A stretch of DNA of 64,000 nt, taken from the NCBI GenBank assembly GCA_002749535.1, contig MZZL01000029.1:1-64000 (forward strand), in the 5' to 3' direction. A model generated the notes under the pieces. The model was not told where the DNA came from, did not search any database, and saw nothing but the letters and a program-made list of their open reading frames with translations. How positions within the stretch are numbered: the stretch's first letter is position 1; each line of letters starts with the position of its first letter. This document shows positions 12,236 through 23,689 of the stretch, piece by piece. A program made the translations under genes and the position numbers. The DNA is from Apophysomyces variabilis. Taxonomy: Eukaryota; Mucoromycota; Mucoromycetes; Mucorales; Mucoraceae.

Positions 12236-13040
12236 ATGACTGATCTCGAAACGCGCGCTGAAGAAAAGTCAACACCTGTAGAGGAGGAACAAGTAACAAC
12301 TGTATTCCACGATCGCTTAAATTACAACGTGAAGCATCCTCTCCATAATCAATGGACTTTGTGGTTCGATAATCCTGGGAAAAAGGCCAATGTACAGTCC
12401 TGGTCGCAAAATTTGAAAGAAATTGTTACGATTGACACAGTGGAAGACTTTTGGGGGTAACTGCGCATCGTCTCCTTTAGCTGCGATGTGTTGATCCTGG
12501 TCTATATTGGTAGCGTGTATAACAACATTGCGAAGGTCAACCTTTTAGACACCAACTCGAATTATCATTTTTTCAAAAAGGGGGTGCGACCAGAGTGGGA
12601 AGATGAAGCAAATGCTAACGGAGGTAAATTTGGTATCCAATTTCCACGGAACAGAACTGGAGATGACATCAATAACTACTGGCTACATTTGGTGAGAGCA
12701 TCTGGACTTGTTCCTGCTGTTTACAAATTAAGTGCTTGTTTTCTTTGTAGATACTCGCGATGATCGGTGAACAGTTTTCTTTTGAACATGAGATTTGCGG
12801 TGCCGTTGTGTCAGTGAGAAAAGTATTTTTCAGGATCGCATTGTGGATAAGAAGCTCAGATAACGAAGATACAATCAAGGCTATCGGGTAAGTACTCTTA
12901 TCATGCGCCATATCTCGATATTCATTATGAGCAATAGTGCTCAAGTGAAGGAATTTTTGAATGTGCCCAACAATCTTTCGATCGAGTTTACACCGCACGG
13001 AGAATCCGCGTCAAAATCAAGTGCAAAAATCACCATTTAA
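12236..13040 (+). CDS. EIF4E: Translation initiation factor eIF4E (mRNA cap-binding)
   Basis: This gene encodes the cap-binding subunit of eIF4F, which recruits mRNA to ribosomes in the cytoplasm. Four exons with introns at 12457-12513, 12692-12750 and 12888-12937 give 212 aa, a usual length. Trp56 (QSW) and Trp102-Glu103 (PEWED), which sandwich and hydrogen-bond the m7G base, fall at the same numbers as in human eIF4E. Trp73 (EDFW), the eIF4G/4E-BP docking residue, is also present. WEDEANANGGKF and IGEQFSFEHEICGAVV are family signatures. One oddity is that the usual VRxxGDK/R turn reads VRKVFFR here, replacing the Gly-Asp and one phosphate-contacting Lys. The C-terminus ends AKITI. Confidence 0.95.
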
Positions 13041-13896
13041 AGAACGGTAATACTGAACATTTAGTAATTGAATTAGTCAATGACCCGCGATAGCAGAGTG
13101 ACAAACTAAAAGGAAAACGGGACATCGTTTCTTGCTCAATTTGAAAAATAGCATATAAAATGTGAATGATGTAAATTGCTTGTTGCTTTTGAGTTTGGGT
13201 GAGCATTTCCACGGAAACAGGGAAATGTAATGGGGTGAAGAGCTGATTCTCAATAGAAGTGAGGTTCAGCTTAAGTGCTTTATGTATGAAAAGTGAACAG
13301 TATGGCAGAAACTTACGTAAATTTTGCTTCAGTGAGATTATACGATAAGCAAATGAGGATTACTGGCACTGCTGTTGTTATTCTTATTATAGTATGGGCA
13401 AAATAAAATTTGTAGCAATATATGTTAGGAATGGCTCATTGACCAATAATTATATAAACTGGAACGCGAGTACTCTATAGCAACCAAGGTTTTCTTTCTG
13501 TAAGGCCTGGTAACTTTATGCTGTTTAAGAGAGACATATATGGCAACGTAGCAAATCATCCAGCGGCTTATGCGATGGGATAAGCTTTCGCTGTTTCGCC
13601 CGAAACCTTTTTCAGGGTTGATGTACGACTAATCGAATATTGAAACGATTTGAAGGTGTGTACGAAGCGCAAGCATTGGTGAGTTTTTTGCGTAACATGG
13701 ATCAACAGGATCAATTTGTTGGGACCACTTTGCGTCTTCTTTTTGGACTCAGAATTCACCTGCTTATTCTTTTCTCTTTCTGTTTTCTTTTCATTTTTAT
13801 ATTCCACACGCGGGCACGCCCTTTTTCCTTTAGAACATCTAAACACAGTTCTTACGACCGTGCCACTGCTTACTTGTATATGACACGACTGTCGCG
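13041..13896. other. Intergenic spacer and probable 5' region of the Zn2Cys6 regulator gene
   Basis: A pyrimidine-rich tract with T/C runs lies around 13735-13830, as often seen upstream of fungal start codons. Open frames here (for example 13640-13900, +) are rich in Phe/Leu from that tract and are not supported as genes. Confidence 0.4.
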
Positions 13897-16622
13897 ATGA
13901 AATTTGCACCACCACCGCCATTGGGGTTCCCCTCATTCCAGGTTGTGCAGACTTTGGCAAAGGATATCCTAGACAACTTGACGCACGTGGCAAGTGATAT
14001 CCAGGCAAACACAGGCGCAAGCTTGGTAATCAAGCAGTTCGAAGGTCCGTCCTCTGGAGACCGTAAAAAGCAAAAAGCGAACGCATGTTCAAACTGCAGA
14101 ACAAAAAAGGTTGCTTGCAACGGTGATTGGCCCTGCTACCGATGTAAGGATGCACCACAGGACTGCCAATACCCACAAGGATGCAAACCAACAGTTTGTC
14201 CTAAGAGATATTCTATTGAAATCTGTGAAGCCGATCGGCTATCTTCCACCACAGATACCCATGTCACCTTTACGTCCTCACCCAGACCTTTATCTCCACC
14301 ATCCCTACGACGGGATGTGCAACAGCAAATGCCGGGAATAGATGGATGGGGCCATTTTATGGGAGAAACGTCCTTGTACTGTACGACCTTCAACGTAACA
14401 AGGAACAATTGCAAACGCTTCCCCACTTTAACAGCAATATCACCACCTACCTTGTCAATGGATGATCAATGTCACCTTGTGGATGTCTTTTATCTTCACG
14501 TGAATCCATACTTTCCGCTAGTGAGCAAGTCCTACATGAAAGAACAGCTGTACAAGTGTAATCAAGATCAGCCATCTGAGTTTTCTCCGCTATTTTTTTA
14601 CGCGCTATTTGCACGATCCATTGCGTTTTCAGATCAACCAGAGAGATTCGAGAGACACGGCCAGACGCCAGCTACTACGGCCGATGCTTTCCTCACCTAC
14701 GCATCGACCCTTCATACTGTATACCTTGATCAGCCCCGGATAAGCACTATTTTGGCGCTGATCATAATGGCTAATCATCTGGAGTACAGCAAGTTACATC
14801 AGGGTTTCACACGTGCCTGGATTTGGGCCGGAGAAGCGTTCCGAATGGCACAGGATATGGGACTCCATAGGCAGTGTAACGTCTCAGACCCAAATGACCG
14901 GCTCGAACAACTTTCGATTCGGGCTTTCTGGATGGCGTTTGTAACAGACCGCACTATGAGCATGGCTTGTGGACGACCGTTTGCATTTGATGAAAAAGAC
15001 ATGTGAGGCATCTAAGCGACTGCACTCTTAGTTGGAGCTGATTGGCCTATATTAGTGATGTGCCCCTACCAAAAGCAATTGACAACGACGACGAGGAGAC
15101 GAAGTGTCTGATTACTAATTTTAATTGCCTAATCGACGTAAGTAAGATTGCCGGTCGAGTGATAAAGTTCAACTATCCGCCTCAAGCATTGATTCGAGGT
15201 CCCGTTAAAGTATGGATTCAAGATATCAAAATTATTTCATGCTGTCTAACTTTACAGAACAAATAGCACCAAGGAGCGATGCTTTCCACATTAGACTCAT
15301 GGATCACATCCTTTATAAAAGATGCATCTACGCAAAAGCAAGGTCCAGAAAACAATAGTGAAGTAGAAGCGCAAGCCAGGTTTGAAAAGATCAAGCTATT
15401 TATTCTACACACATTATTGGTGCTCTTACATAAGCCCTACGTGGATGAAGATTCATATACAAAAAACATGAGTCATAAGCCCTACGTGGATGAAGAATTA
15501 TATACAAAGAACATGAGTCAGAAGCCCTCTTTAGAGATCTGCTCCTACTCTGCGATGATCATCACTCATATGGCGTCCCAGATCGAATCTGATGAAGTGG
15601 CATATCTTGTCCGGTCGTCTCCTTTCGTACTGTACGCATTGATGACAGCGATTCGGATGCATCTGATGAATGCTTCATGTCCAGCCGACTTGAAGTTGAT
15701 GGTTTTTGGTGAAATCAACTTTGAAAAAACCATGGAGATATTGCAAGCTCTTCCAGAAAATTTTCAAGGCTCGATGTTAAGCGAGAGCTTGGCATTACTC
15801 CAATCACGCTATCAACAACGTGAGAAAGCAGTGGTATCTGGTTATACTCACTCTCGATTGTCATCTTTCGGATCCGACATTACTGCTCATTCGCGCAACA
15901 TGCCTGACTCGAAGAGTACCTTTCGGCAAAATTCATCTTCTTCTCTGGAAAGTGAGAATGGAAAACGCCCATTGGAACCGGAACACGAAAATCTTCCTCC
16001 TGCAAAACATACGTCTTCTTTCAAGATCATTTGTTTCAATCCATCCAGCAGTACCAGTACCAATAGTAGTACTGGTAGCAAATCGTCTCGGCAGTTGAAG
16101 GACAAGGAAAAGAGAGGCTCAAAGAATAGATCGACACCACCATCAAGGCCTGCAAAGGTCGACATGACTACTTTGTCTCTTCCGGAGCAAGCAACGCAAC
16201 AATTCCCCATGGTGTCCTCGCCAGTGCCTCATCCATCATTAAACACAACAAATATCGTTGCTGCGGAAATGGCTACGGGTGTTGACCAGCGCCCACAAGG
16301 CTCGTTCACTATGTTACAAACGTACAGTTTGGAAAGTACCAACTATACCCAATTTACTCCACCTAGCGAGTCATACCTGGAAAACATAAACATGAAGGAG
16401 CAAGCCAGTTTTGGAGACATATTCAGTTTTGGAGATCCTTTCACGACCAACGAACCGCAGTCATTAGCATCATCGTTTCTGTCACCTGATGGGACGAACG
16501 GCACATGCTTGGACGATCAAGTGTTCTACTTTAACCCACATAATTCCGATGTATTTGCAGAGAGCACACCATCGACTTCTTACTCATCCGCAAAAGTATT
16601 ATGGGACCATCAAGCACGATAG
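13897..16622 (+). CDS. Zn(II)2Cys6 (Gal4-type) fungal transcription factor
   Basis: This is a nuclear DNA-binding regulator; its target pathway cannot be told from the sequence. Three exons (introns 15003-15055 and 15210-15266) give 871 aa. Residues about 66-95 form the binuclear zinc cluster with spacing C-x2-C-x6-C-x5-C-x2-C-x6-C (CSNC...CNGDWPCYRC). A fungal-specific transcription factor domain follows (residues about 190-450), with DVFYLHVNPYFPLVSK, AFRMAQDMGLHR and, across the first splice, DIDVPLP. The C-terminal third is low in complexity and rich in Ser, Thr, Gln and Pro, as in activation regions. Exon 3 contains a 45-base in-frame tandem duplication at 15429-15518 (two copies of a 15-residue unit starting HKPYVDE). 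No gene name can be assigned with confidence. Confidence 0.9.
15429..15518 (+). repeat. In-frame 45-base tandem duplication in the Zn2Cys6 regulator
   Basis: Two adjacent 45-base units encode HKPYVDEDSYTKNMS and HKPYVDEELYTKNMS; a third begins as QKPS. They differ at few positions, so the duplication is fairly recent. It lengthens the loop after the LLHKPY helix of the fungal-specific domain by 15 residues. Confidence 0.9.
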
Positions 16623-17092
16623 TCATCCATTTGTTTGTTTTAGTTTCTTATTGTTTTCCTTTTTTGTTATACCGCATTATCATCTATCGCACGTCGTCCA
16701 GCAAGAAAAAGAAGCCCAATAAAACTAGCTTTGTATATATGTTCTTCTTTATAAGTTCTTTCGGGTCGCACTGACAAAATAAGAGTGGAATGCACATTAA
16801 TTTAATATGATCTATTTGCACAATGGATCGATTGACAAGGCATGTTAGTTTCGTTGTTAAAGTGCATCTGGCTTCTTTATGGATCTAGGATAGCTTAAAG
16901 ATAGCCGTAAGGGAAGTACAGTACATGAGACAGGTTTCCATATTGGCTGTCGCGCCACTTGTGGTCCTACATGATCATATCCTCGATTTTCTCTTGCCAT
17001 ATCTTACTCTCCTTTTTTGCTATTTTACTTTGTTTCTTACTTCCTCTATTCCCCCTTTTTTTCCTTTCTCCTTTTGCTCACCTAATAATACT
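16623..17092. other. Intergenic spacer with pyrimidine tract before the Ras gene
   Basis: A T/C-rich tract lies at about 16983-17085, directly upstream of the Ras start codon, a common feature of fungal promoters and leaders. No gene is seen. Confidence 0.5.
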
Positions 17093-17977
17093 ATGTCGAA
17101 GGCTTCCTTTTTAAGAGAGTAAGCTTGAACCAGCATTGAAATGCAGGCCATTCATTGTTCTTGCTAGGTATAAAATCGTCATCGTTGGCGGAGGAGGTCA
17201 GTTTGGAACAAACTCAGTTAATCATCCTTCCTAACGCTCAATTCAGGTGTGGGCAAGTCAGCTCTGACTATTCAGTTTATTCAGTCTCAATTCGTGGACG
17301 AGTATGACCCTACAATTGAAGGTTGTTTATAACATATAGTGAAAGCGACTGGGGTTTAATGAGCCAGGCAGATTCTTACCGTAAGCAGTGCGTCATCGAC
17401 GACGAGACGGCGCTATTAGATGTGCTAGATACGGCCGGACAAGAAGAATATAGGTCGGTATAAATCAAGAGAAGCAAGAGCCGTTGTCTGACTTTGTAAC
17501 GGACAATACAACCTAGTGCCATGAGGGAACAATACATGCGTAATGGTGAAGGTTTTATATTGGTTTACTCGATCAATTCACACCACTCTTTTGAGGAGAT
17601 ACAAACGTTTTATGAGCAAATCCGACGTGTGAAAGATCGTGATGAGTTCCCTATCGTCCTGGTTGGTAACAAATGCGATTTAGAGCACGACCGACGCGTA
17701 TCATACCAAGGTAGGATCAGCTGGTTCCATAGACATCGGAGGAGATAACATTTACAACTGTATAGAGGGAAGAGAGCTTGCAAAGCAGTATAATTGTCCC
17801 TTCCTTGAGACATCAGCCAAACAGAGAATCAAAGTGGATGACATATTTTACGATATTGTGCGCGAAATCCGGCGTATGAATAAGGAACAAGAAGCTAGGG
17901 CCAAGGGGCATCATAGAGAAGCGTTTGGAATAGATGACGGTGATGATAGCCGTAGTTGCTGTTGCATAATCATGTAA
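17093..17977 (+). CDS. Ras-family small GTPase (Ras subfamily)
   Basis: This is a membrane-tethered GTP/GDP switch for signalling in growth and morphogenesis. Six exons (introns 17119-17167, 17197-17246, 17322-17371, 17454-17516 and 17711-17765) give 205 aa. All five G-boxes are present: G1 GGGGVGKS (human Ala11 replaced by Gly, Gly12 kept), switch I YDPTIEDSY, G3 DTAGQEEY including the catalytic Gln, G4 NKCDLE and G5 ETSAK. The C-terminus CCCIIM holds a CaaX box (CIIM) for farnesylation, and the Cys residues just before it are probable palmitoylation sites. The effector loop is identical to that of Ras proper, separating it from Rho, Rab and Rheb. Which fungal Ras paralogue it is cannot be decided. 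Confidence 0.95.
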
Positions 17978-20023
17978 AACCGAAGAAGTACCTATGCTGT
18001 ATTATGACTTTAATTTGTAATATCTTCTTTTCAAACCCTTTGAACATTATCGTTCTATCAAACTAAGACAAACCGAATAGTTATCAGTTATAACTAAGTA
18101 CAGCACCACCAGAAATACACAATTCGGAAAAGATCGTATGAATCCGCGGTGAGCCTTCGTTAGTGTAATAACTACAACTGGTTTTCTTGTTTTTTTTTTC
18201 TTGCTTCCATTTCTTTATTCGCTTTAGTAGAGATATACCATATAAAAGCTGGTCTCTCAATATCATCGTTTCTTCATCTTTCCTTTAAAACGTACACTAC
18301 AAGAAGTTTCCGATAGCCTAATTGGTGAATGCCAGCAGAAGGCTACCAGCCAAGATCAAGAGCTCCGCTTACCTGAACTATATCGCTCTCACTTTTATTT
18401 GGTTTACAGTTGATCACCCGACCGACTCAGTATCCATTGTGGATTCTTTAACCTTACTTCTTGACTTTCTTAGGTAAATCAAAGACCTTCCCACTAGAAG
18501 TGATAGGTATGCTCTTGTAAGTTTCAACAATACGTTACAGTGGCCTGCAATAAATCTTTTACAAACCTTTTGGAATCACGCGTTTCACGGCCCGACAAAT
18601 CCAAGGCTACGTTTTTAGAAAAAGTTGTGCTACAAGGTTTGGCATCTTGATGTATACATTAACTGTTCTCTATGTCTCGTTCTTTCATCAGAACTATACT
18701 GCGACATCAATCTTTGTAATGATATCCAGATACTACATCAAGATAGAACAGATAGTTTTGTTAAGTAGTTTGGCATGCTCAAACCAATGAACTACACTCC
18801 TTCACATATTAGCCGCACTTTTGCCATCAATGAACAAATGTATCACGATTAAGTGTGAGCGGAAGGGATGTGCAGTTTTCCGTGGTTTTAGTGTAGACGA
18901 GTGAGAAGAAAATCAAGATGAGGGATCCTAGCAGTTTTGGAGCACAAAACGCCAATATTGTGCACCGCAAAAGCAATAACTGTGAGTGGGTGTATTCTAG
19001 AGTCGTTGAAATATGTTCCAGGTAATAGCGATGCTCTATCATTATAAGATTGTGCTATATAAAGCACCACGGACTTGGATATCGATGTCGACAGAACGGG
19101 ACCATCGATTTGTGTGTATGTCGATTGAAGCTGCGGAATCAGTCACGTTGCATATCGATTCTTTAGCCTGCATAGCTCCTTGCCAACATACCATTGTTAG
19201 AAAAACTCCCTGCATGGTAAATAAGTATAACCTAAGCTATTGATACAGAGTAGAACACGCACTATGTCTTACTACAAGACCCTTCATAAACTGCAATCCT
19301 TTTCGATCCTTTTGCAAACCTTTTTTTTCTCGTTTCAATAAACTCAACGATGCCTGTCAGGCTCTCAGGTCTACTGGTTACAAAGTGCTGGCATGGTTTC
19401 TATAGGTAATTGGATCCTTCTCTTTAGATGGCAAGTAACCATAACATGAAATATTGTTCCCATCAATGAACTGTGATGCCTTGGACTTCGGACGACAACC
19501 TCCAAGTAGCACTTTTGTCTTAATCTTGTCATTGACATTTTGATACCGACTGAGTACGCTCACCGAGAGATCTTACGGAGCTCTAGTGAGCAGGATAGAA
19601 AGATGGCCATTGCTTTGTAACAACCGGGGGGGGAGAGAGGTTCAACCGTAACACAGAGTGATCCTAACCGTTAAAAGTAGGGTAATAAACAATGCCTTGT
19701 CGAGATTACCAAGCAACAAATTATGACCATCAGAAGAAGAACCCCAAAGCTTTCCATGTAATATATGAGGAGGGGGTCTTGGTGGAACTGTTGGGTTTCG
19801 GACATGCCTATCTGAGAACAGGTCGTCTTTCGTTGCCAATCCAAACTACTTACGCATGGAAAAGGAATAGATTTACTGTTGTTACGTGGCACACATGATC
19901 TTTTCCTTGGCAAGTCTATGCGTCATATTGCACCGGAAAAGCCCGATATGATGAAAATTCTAAGAGCTAAATAATTCCAGCGACTTTCCCTCTTTGTTTA
20001 GATTTTTCCCTTGTTATCTTCCC
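17978..20023. other. 2-kb intergenic region, no firmly supported gene
   Basis: No recognisable protein family is present. A minus-strand two-exon possibility (ATG near 19950, second exon about 19675-19870) could encode a roughly 70-aa protein with one hydrophobic segment, but two alternative frames look equally open, so I do not call it. Short AT-rich and T-rich tracts lie near 18190 and 19320. Confidence 0.4.
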
Positions 20024-21261
20024 ATGTTTCCTCCACAAAAGCCCCTTAAGAACTTTTTTATTCCATCCTCTGCTGCTGATACCGCTCCTTCAGGAGTCGA
20101 TCTTTATGCCCGTTTTGCATTTGCTGGAGCTGTCGGTTGTAGTGTTACTCATGGAGCAATGGTATCACAGAGAAAATACAACAAGGAGTTTGTTAAACCA
20201 ATATTCTTTATCGGTTTCCTTGTGGAAACCATAGACACCAGTGGACGTTGTGAAAACAAGAATTCAATTGGAACCTGAGATCTATAATCGGGTAAGACCT
20301 GCCAAAAATGGAAAAGAGGGAACCAGAGACTGAGATAGAGATATCAACATAGGGCATGGTTGTTGGGTTCCGTCAAGTGGTCCAGGCGGAAGGAGCAGGG
20401 GCTCTATTGACTGGATTTGGACCAACGGCTGCAGGTTATGCTCTTCAAGGTGCTTTCAAATTTGGAGGCTACGAATTCTGGAAAAAACAGTTTATTGACC
20501 TCGTTGGCGTGGATAAGGCGTCGGAAAACAGGACAGTCATTTACCTCGGTGCATCGGCAATTGCCGAGTTCTTCGCTGATGTAGTGCTGTGTCCCCTGGA
20601 GGCTACTCGAATTCGTTTGGTTTCGCAACCAACCTTTGCTACAGGCCTTATGAGTGGTTTCACAAGGTTGCTAAAAGAAGAAGGCGTTGTGAAAGGATTC
20701 TACTCCGGTTTTGGTCCTATTTTATTCAAACAAGTTCCCTATACCATGGCTAAGTTTGCTGTCTATGAATTTGCTGCGTACGAGCAAGAAAAGACGATAG
20801 TTCGATCCATTCAACTGATATATTCTCTTCCTTGTTTTCTTCCATAGCGAAAAAATTTTGCGATCGATGAAGACTCCCAAGGATCAATTGGCCCCCTCAA
20901 CCATGACTGCTGTCAATCTAAGTGCCGGTATCATTGCTGGAACAGTAGCTGCCATCATTTCTCAGCCTGCAGATACGTTGTTATCGAAGGTAAATAAGCA
21001 AAAGGGCGCAGAAGGTCAATCGATTACATCTCGCCTGGTGACAATGGCTGGTCAGCTCGGTCCAAAAGGTCTGTTCCTTGGTCTCGGACCTCGTATTGTC
21101 ATGGTGGCTGCACTTACTGCAGGGCAATTGTAAGTGATACGATCTTTGATATGGAGCACGCTCTAATGCATGATATACTACTCTTTAGTGCTATTTACGG
21201 CGATATCAAACGCGTTTTGGGAGCCACTAATAGTGTCGAGATTGCAAAAATAGAGAAATAG
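20024..21261 (+). CDS. MIR1: Mitochondrial phosphate carrier
   Basis: This is an inner-membrane carrier that imports phosphate with a proton for ATP synthesis. Five exons (introns 20162-20234, 20292-20352, 20778-20847 and 21130-21188) give 324 aa, a normal carrier length. Three repeated carrier units show the signatures PVDVVK (rebuilt by the first splice), PLEATR and PADTLLSK. Phosphate-carrier hallmarks include [15 protein letters not shown]...[14 protein letters not shown] and [14 protein letters not shown]. The donor at 20778 (GT in GCGTAC) gives FAAEKIL, matching the family better than read-through. It resembles yeast Mir1 more than Pic2 by remembered sequence, but that choice is inference. 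Confidence 0.95.
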
Positions 21262-22053
21262 ATGGTTGTTTTATGTAAGAAAGCAGTAAAAGTTTGTTAA
21301 AAAAGGGCACAGGTTGATTATCCGAATTACTGTTGAAATGGAATGGACTTTCATACAATGCCAGGCCATGTTTGCATGTATGAAGGAGTTCAGGGAAAGC
21401 TAGAAGTATGATTAAGCGCCTCTATCATTATGTCAATCTATAGGAAAGGATTCTGTTTGACTTTCATTAAGTTGGATCCCAAATGATGCAAAATCCTATT
21501 CAAACAGTAAAATTCGCAACCGATGTGAGGTCAGGAATGAATTTATACGAGCTAAGGGACAAATAGAACCTTACGACTGGTAATCTGTAGACTGATCGAA
21601 CGAAACAGTTGTCAGAATCTTCTCTGGAGTGCACACGCACACAACTAGACTTCGCTCACCGAAAGATATCACCATCTTGAATTCTCGTATCCGATTATCA
21701 GTTCCAGTTTTGTTCAATGCATGAATAATTAATGATGCAAGTAGGCAGCGGATGACATCAAAATAACACGTGTGGATAAACAAATTTCGGCTACACCATC
21801 GAAATGAAGAAGCTGCTTTTTTCAGTAAGATGCATTTACATTATCAATAACCAGTGGAAAAAGCCATCCTTATCTATGCGAATTTACCCTCGTCTGCATT
21901 TCTACTGTAAAGCACAGTACCTCACAGGACGTTAACGGTGCAATAGCTCATATTAAGCAAGTATTAGCAAACCTTATCATGAAATCTAGAAATCTTTCCA
22001 TCCTACTATCCTATTTGGTCTCATTCGTCTCTCTATGGTCCAAGTTTCGGTAT
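21262..22053. other. Intergenic region between convergent genes
   Basis: This is the shared 3' flank of the phosphate carrier (+) and TEN1 (-). No gene is seen. Confidence 0.5.
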
Positions 22054-22487
22054 TCAAGGGCGTGCTAAACTGTTTCTTATTGCCATAATCATTTTTTCAT
22101 ACAGATCCATATCCAAAGTATCAACGTTACGTACTATGCGAGCATGAAGCACGGGTGTGTCGCCCTAGTTATAAGTCAGGAGAATGTCATGTCACGGCAA
22201 CACTTCTCGTTTACCTCTTCTCGTTTCAGTTCCCCAATGGCCTGAATCAGATTCCCTTGCTGGAAAGGAAAGCCGTCAACATTCTCAGTACAGATCGCTA
22301 ATGTCATGTTCTTGTGCTCAATGACAGCACGATCTGCAGTAGGATCAAAGGAAAGTAACCTAAATTGAGTACATGAGCATCTATTTTGCACTTGGTTTGT
22401 ACGCACTCACTTCCCTGTCACTCGAACAGTTGAGTCTATATACGTTTCTACTTCATTCAACAATATGAATTGTCCTGATTTTAGCAT
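22054..22487 (-). CDS. TEN1: CST complex subunit Ten1 (telomere capping, OB-fold)
   Basis: This is a small OB-fold subunit of the telomeric CST (Cdc13/Ctc1-Stn1-Ten1) complex, which protects chromosome ends and recruits Pol alpha for fill-in. Three exons (introns 22360-22410 and 22165-22214) give 110 aa, in the usual Ten1 range. The reading is MLKSGQFILLNEV...DSTVRVTGKLLSF, then AVIEHKNMTLAICTE, GNLIQAIGEL, and a C-terminal helix VLHARIVRNVDTLDMDLYEK. The block VTG(K/R)L, the L.I.T strand and G.L.Q.IGEL match the family as I remember it, and the C-terminal helix does too. Exons are only 77, 145 and 111 bases, so the gene is easily missed. Confidence 0.82.
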
Positions 22488-22747
22488 TAGGTATGGCTAA
22501 CTTGCAACCTTCGCCAGAAGGGACAGAAACAAGTACCGTTCGACTCCGCCAGGTCATGGTTGATTCAGCTGTCGTTTTTAACTGTTCTAGTGTGGCAATC
22601 CGGAGTGGAGTCCCTGTGGCTTTTCGTTAGATGTCAATCTCCAGTTATCTAGACTGGCATAAACCACCAAAATCCGTCTGCATGCTTTTGATATCCTGGT
22701 TCGCCCAAAGACATTGCAATAATGATTAAATGGCACGTTTTTTGACA

Positions 22748-22755
22748 TATATAAG
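22748..22755 (+). promoter_or_regulatory. TATA-like box
   Basis: TATATAAG lies about 78 bases upstream of the ATG at 22833. It suits the tentative small gene that follows. Confidence 0.4.
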
Positions 22756-22832
22756 CGATTTGGGTGCTATGATTTGAGATCTCCGGAAACAACACGAACT
22801 AATAAACGAGTACCATACATTAACGTACGGTG

Positions 22833-23175
22833 ATGCTTGCCTATAGCCACAGTAGCCCTGTTAGCTTGTTTTTGCTGGTGTGTCAATGGAGATCAGGTGT
22901 TAGTTTTATATCCTTCTGCAGCCAGCTGTTGTCATTCCGGACAATATCACAACCTTTAACGGTTTGTATAATAAGAATGATCGCACAGGTTACCGTGTCA
23001 GCTCCAGTTCATCAATATCTGGGCAGACGATTGGTTGTGACACCTTGCTGGATTCGACAGTTGTTAGGTAGCGGATCAGATAGCCTTACTGACGATTAAT
23101 GAGATCCTATGCTGCACATCTTCTAGTTGGATGAAAAGCATAAAGACACATTTTGAAGCGTCTGATTTAATTTAG
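22833..23175 (+). CDS. Tentative small orphan protein (possible secreted, 3 exons)
   Basis: I model three exons with introns 22878-22921 and 23068-23126, giving 79 aa. The first exon encodes a short hydrophobic N-terminus (LFLL), and the second reads PAVVIPDNITTFNGLYNKND, then a Ser-rich run and GCDTLL. The second intron has a CTGAC branch-like site. A TATA-like box is 78 bases upstream. No family is recognised and there is only weak evidence that this is expressed; it could be a fragment of a longer gene or chance. Confidence 0.3.
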
Positions 23176-23336
23176 TCACGTCAAATGTTTCCCCGTTGCA
23201 ATGTTTCCTCCCACACAGCAAGATAGAGTCTTTGTTTGGCATAATCTCACTTGTTTTTATGTTTCCATGCCACCAATTAGCCATCACAAAGTTGTACGGA
23301 AGGCAACAGGGACCTACTGTTTATCGAAGCCGTACG

Positions 23337-23487
23337 ATTGGATATTGTCATAAAGTAGTGAGACCATGCTACTTCACAGTTATTTCTACCTCGGATCTTT
23401 GTGCTATGTGCAGTAAAACCGCGGATTTTTTTTTTGAAATCTTGAGTATTCTGTTGCGGCATTGCGTTGGCGCGAAATTTACTTCAC
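23337..23487 (+). repeat. Dispersed repeat family 1, copy A
   Basis: This copy aligns over its whole length with the reverse complement of 38980-39138, at roughly 70 percent identity by eye. Shared blocks include ATTGGATATTG, AGTGAG(A/G)CCATGCTAC, CAGTAAAACC, CTTGAG(T/C)AT and GGCATTG(C/T)G. It is intergenic, carries no coding capacity and lies about 200 bases upstream of the NMNAT gene. A SINE-like or MITE-like origin is possible; its ends are not defined. Confidence 0.75.
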
Positions 23488-23689
23488 ATTCAGCGCTGAG
23501 GTATTCTATTCGCAGACGCAGAAGTACCTTTTTTTGGTGACGCTGCGTTGTGCGAATTGAGCCATTTTCGGCCCGGTGGAGAAAAGACCGATGATCTATT
23601 TCTTTCCTTCTTAACCTCTTTCTTCTCTTTCTTTTTTGGTTGCCCCTCCATTGAACTCTTTTCTGCAAAAGAGAGAGGTATGCATTAGG

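Noticed and set aside
18300..18375. tRNA-like D-arm (AGCCTAATTGGTGAATGCC)
   Set aside because: No T-arm with GTTCRANNC follows at a suitable distance and no acceptor stem could be drawn.
20778..20800. GC-AG donor (GAGCAAG) for the third phosphate-carrier intron
   Set aside because: The GT donor at 20778 a few bases upstream keeps the frame and gives the family-typical FAAEKIL, so no non-canonical donor is needed.
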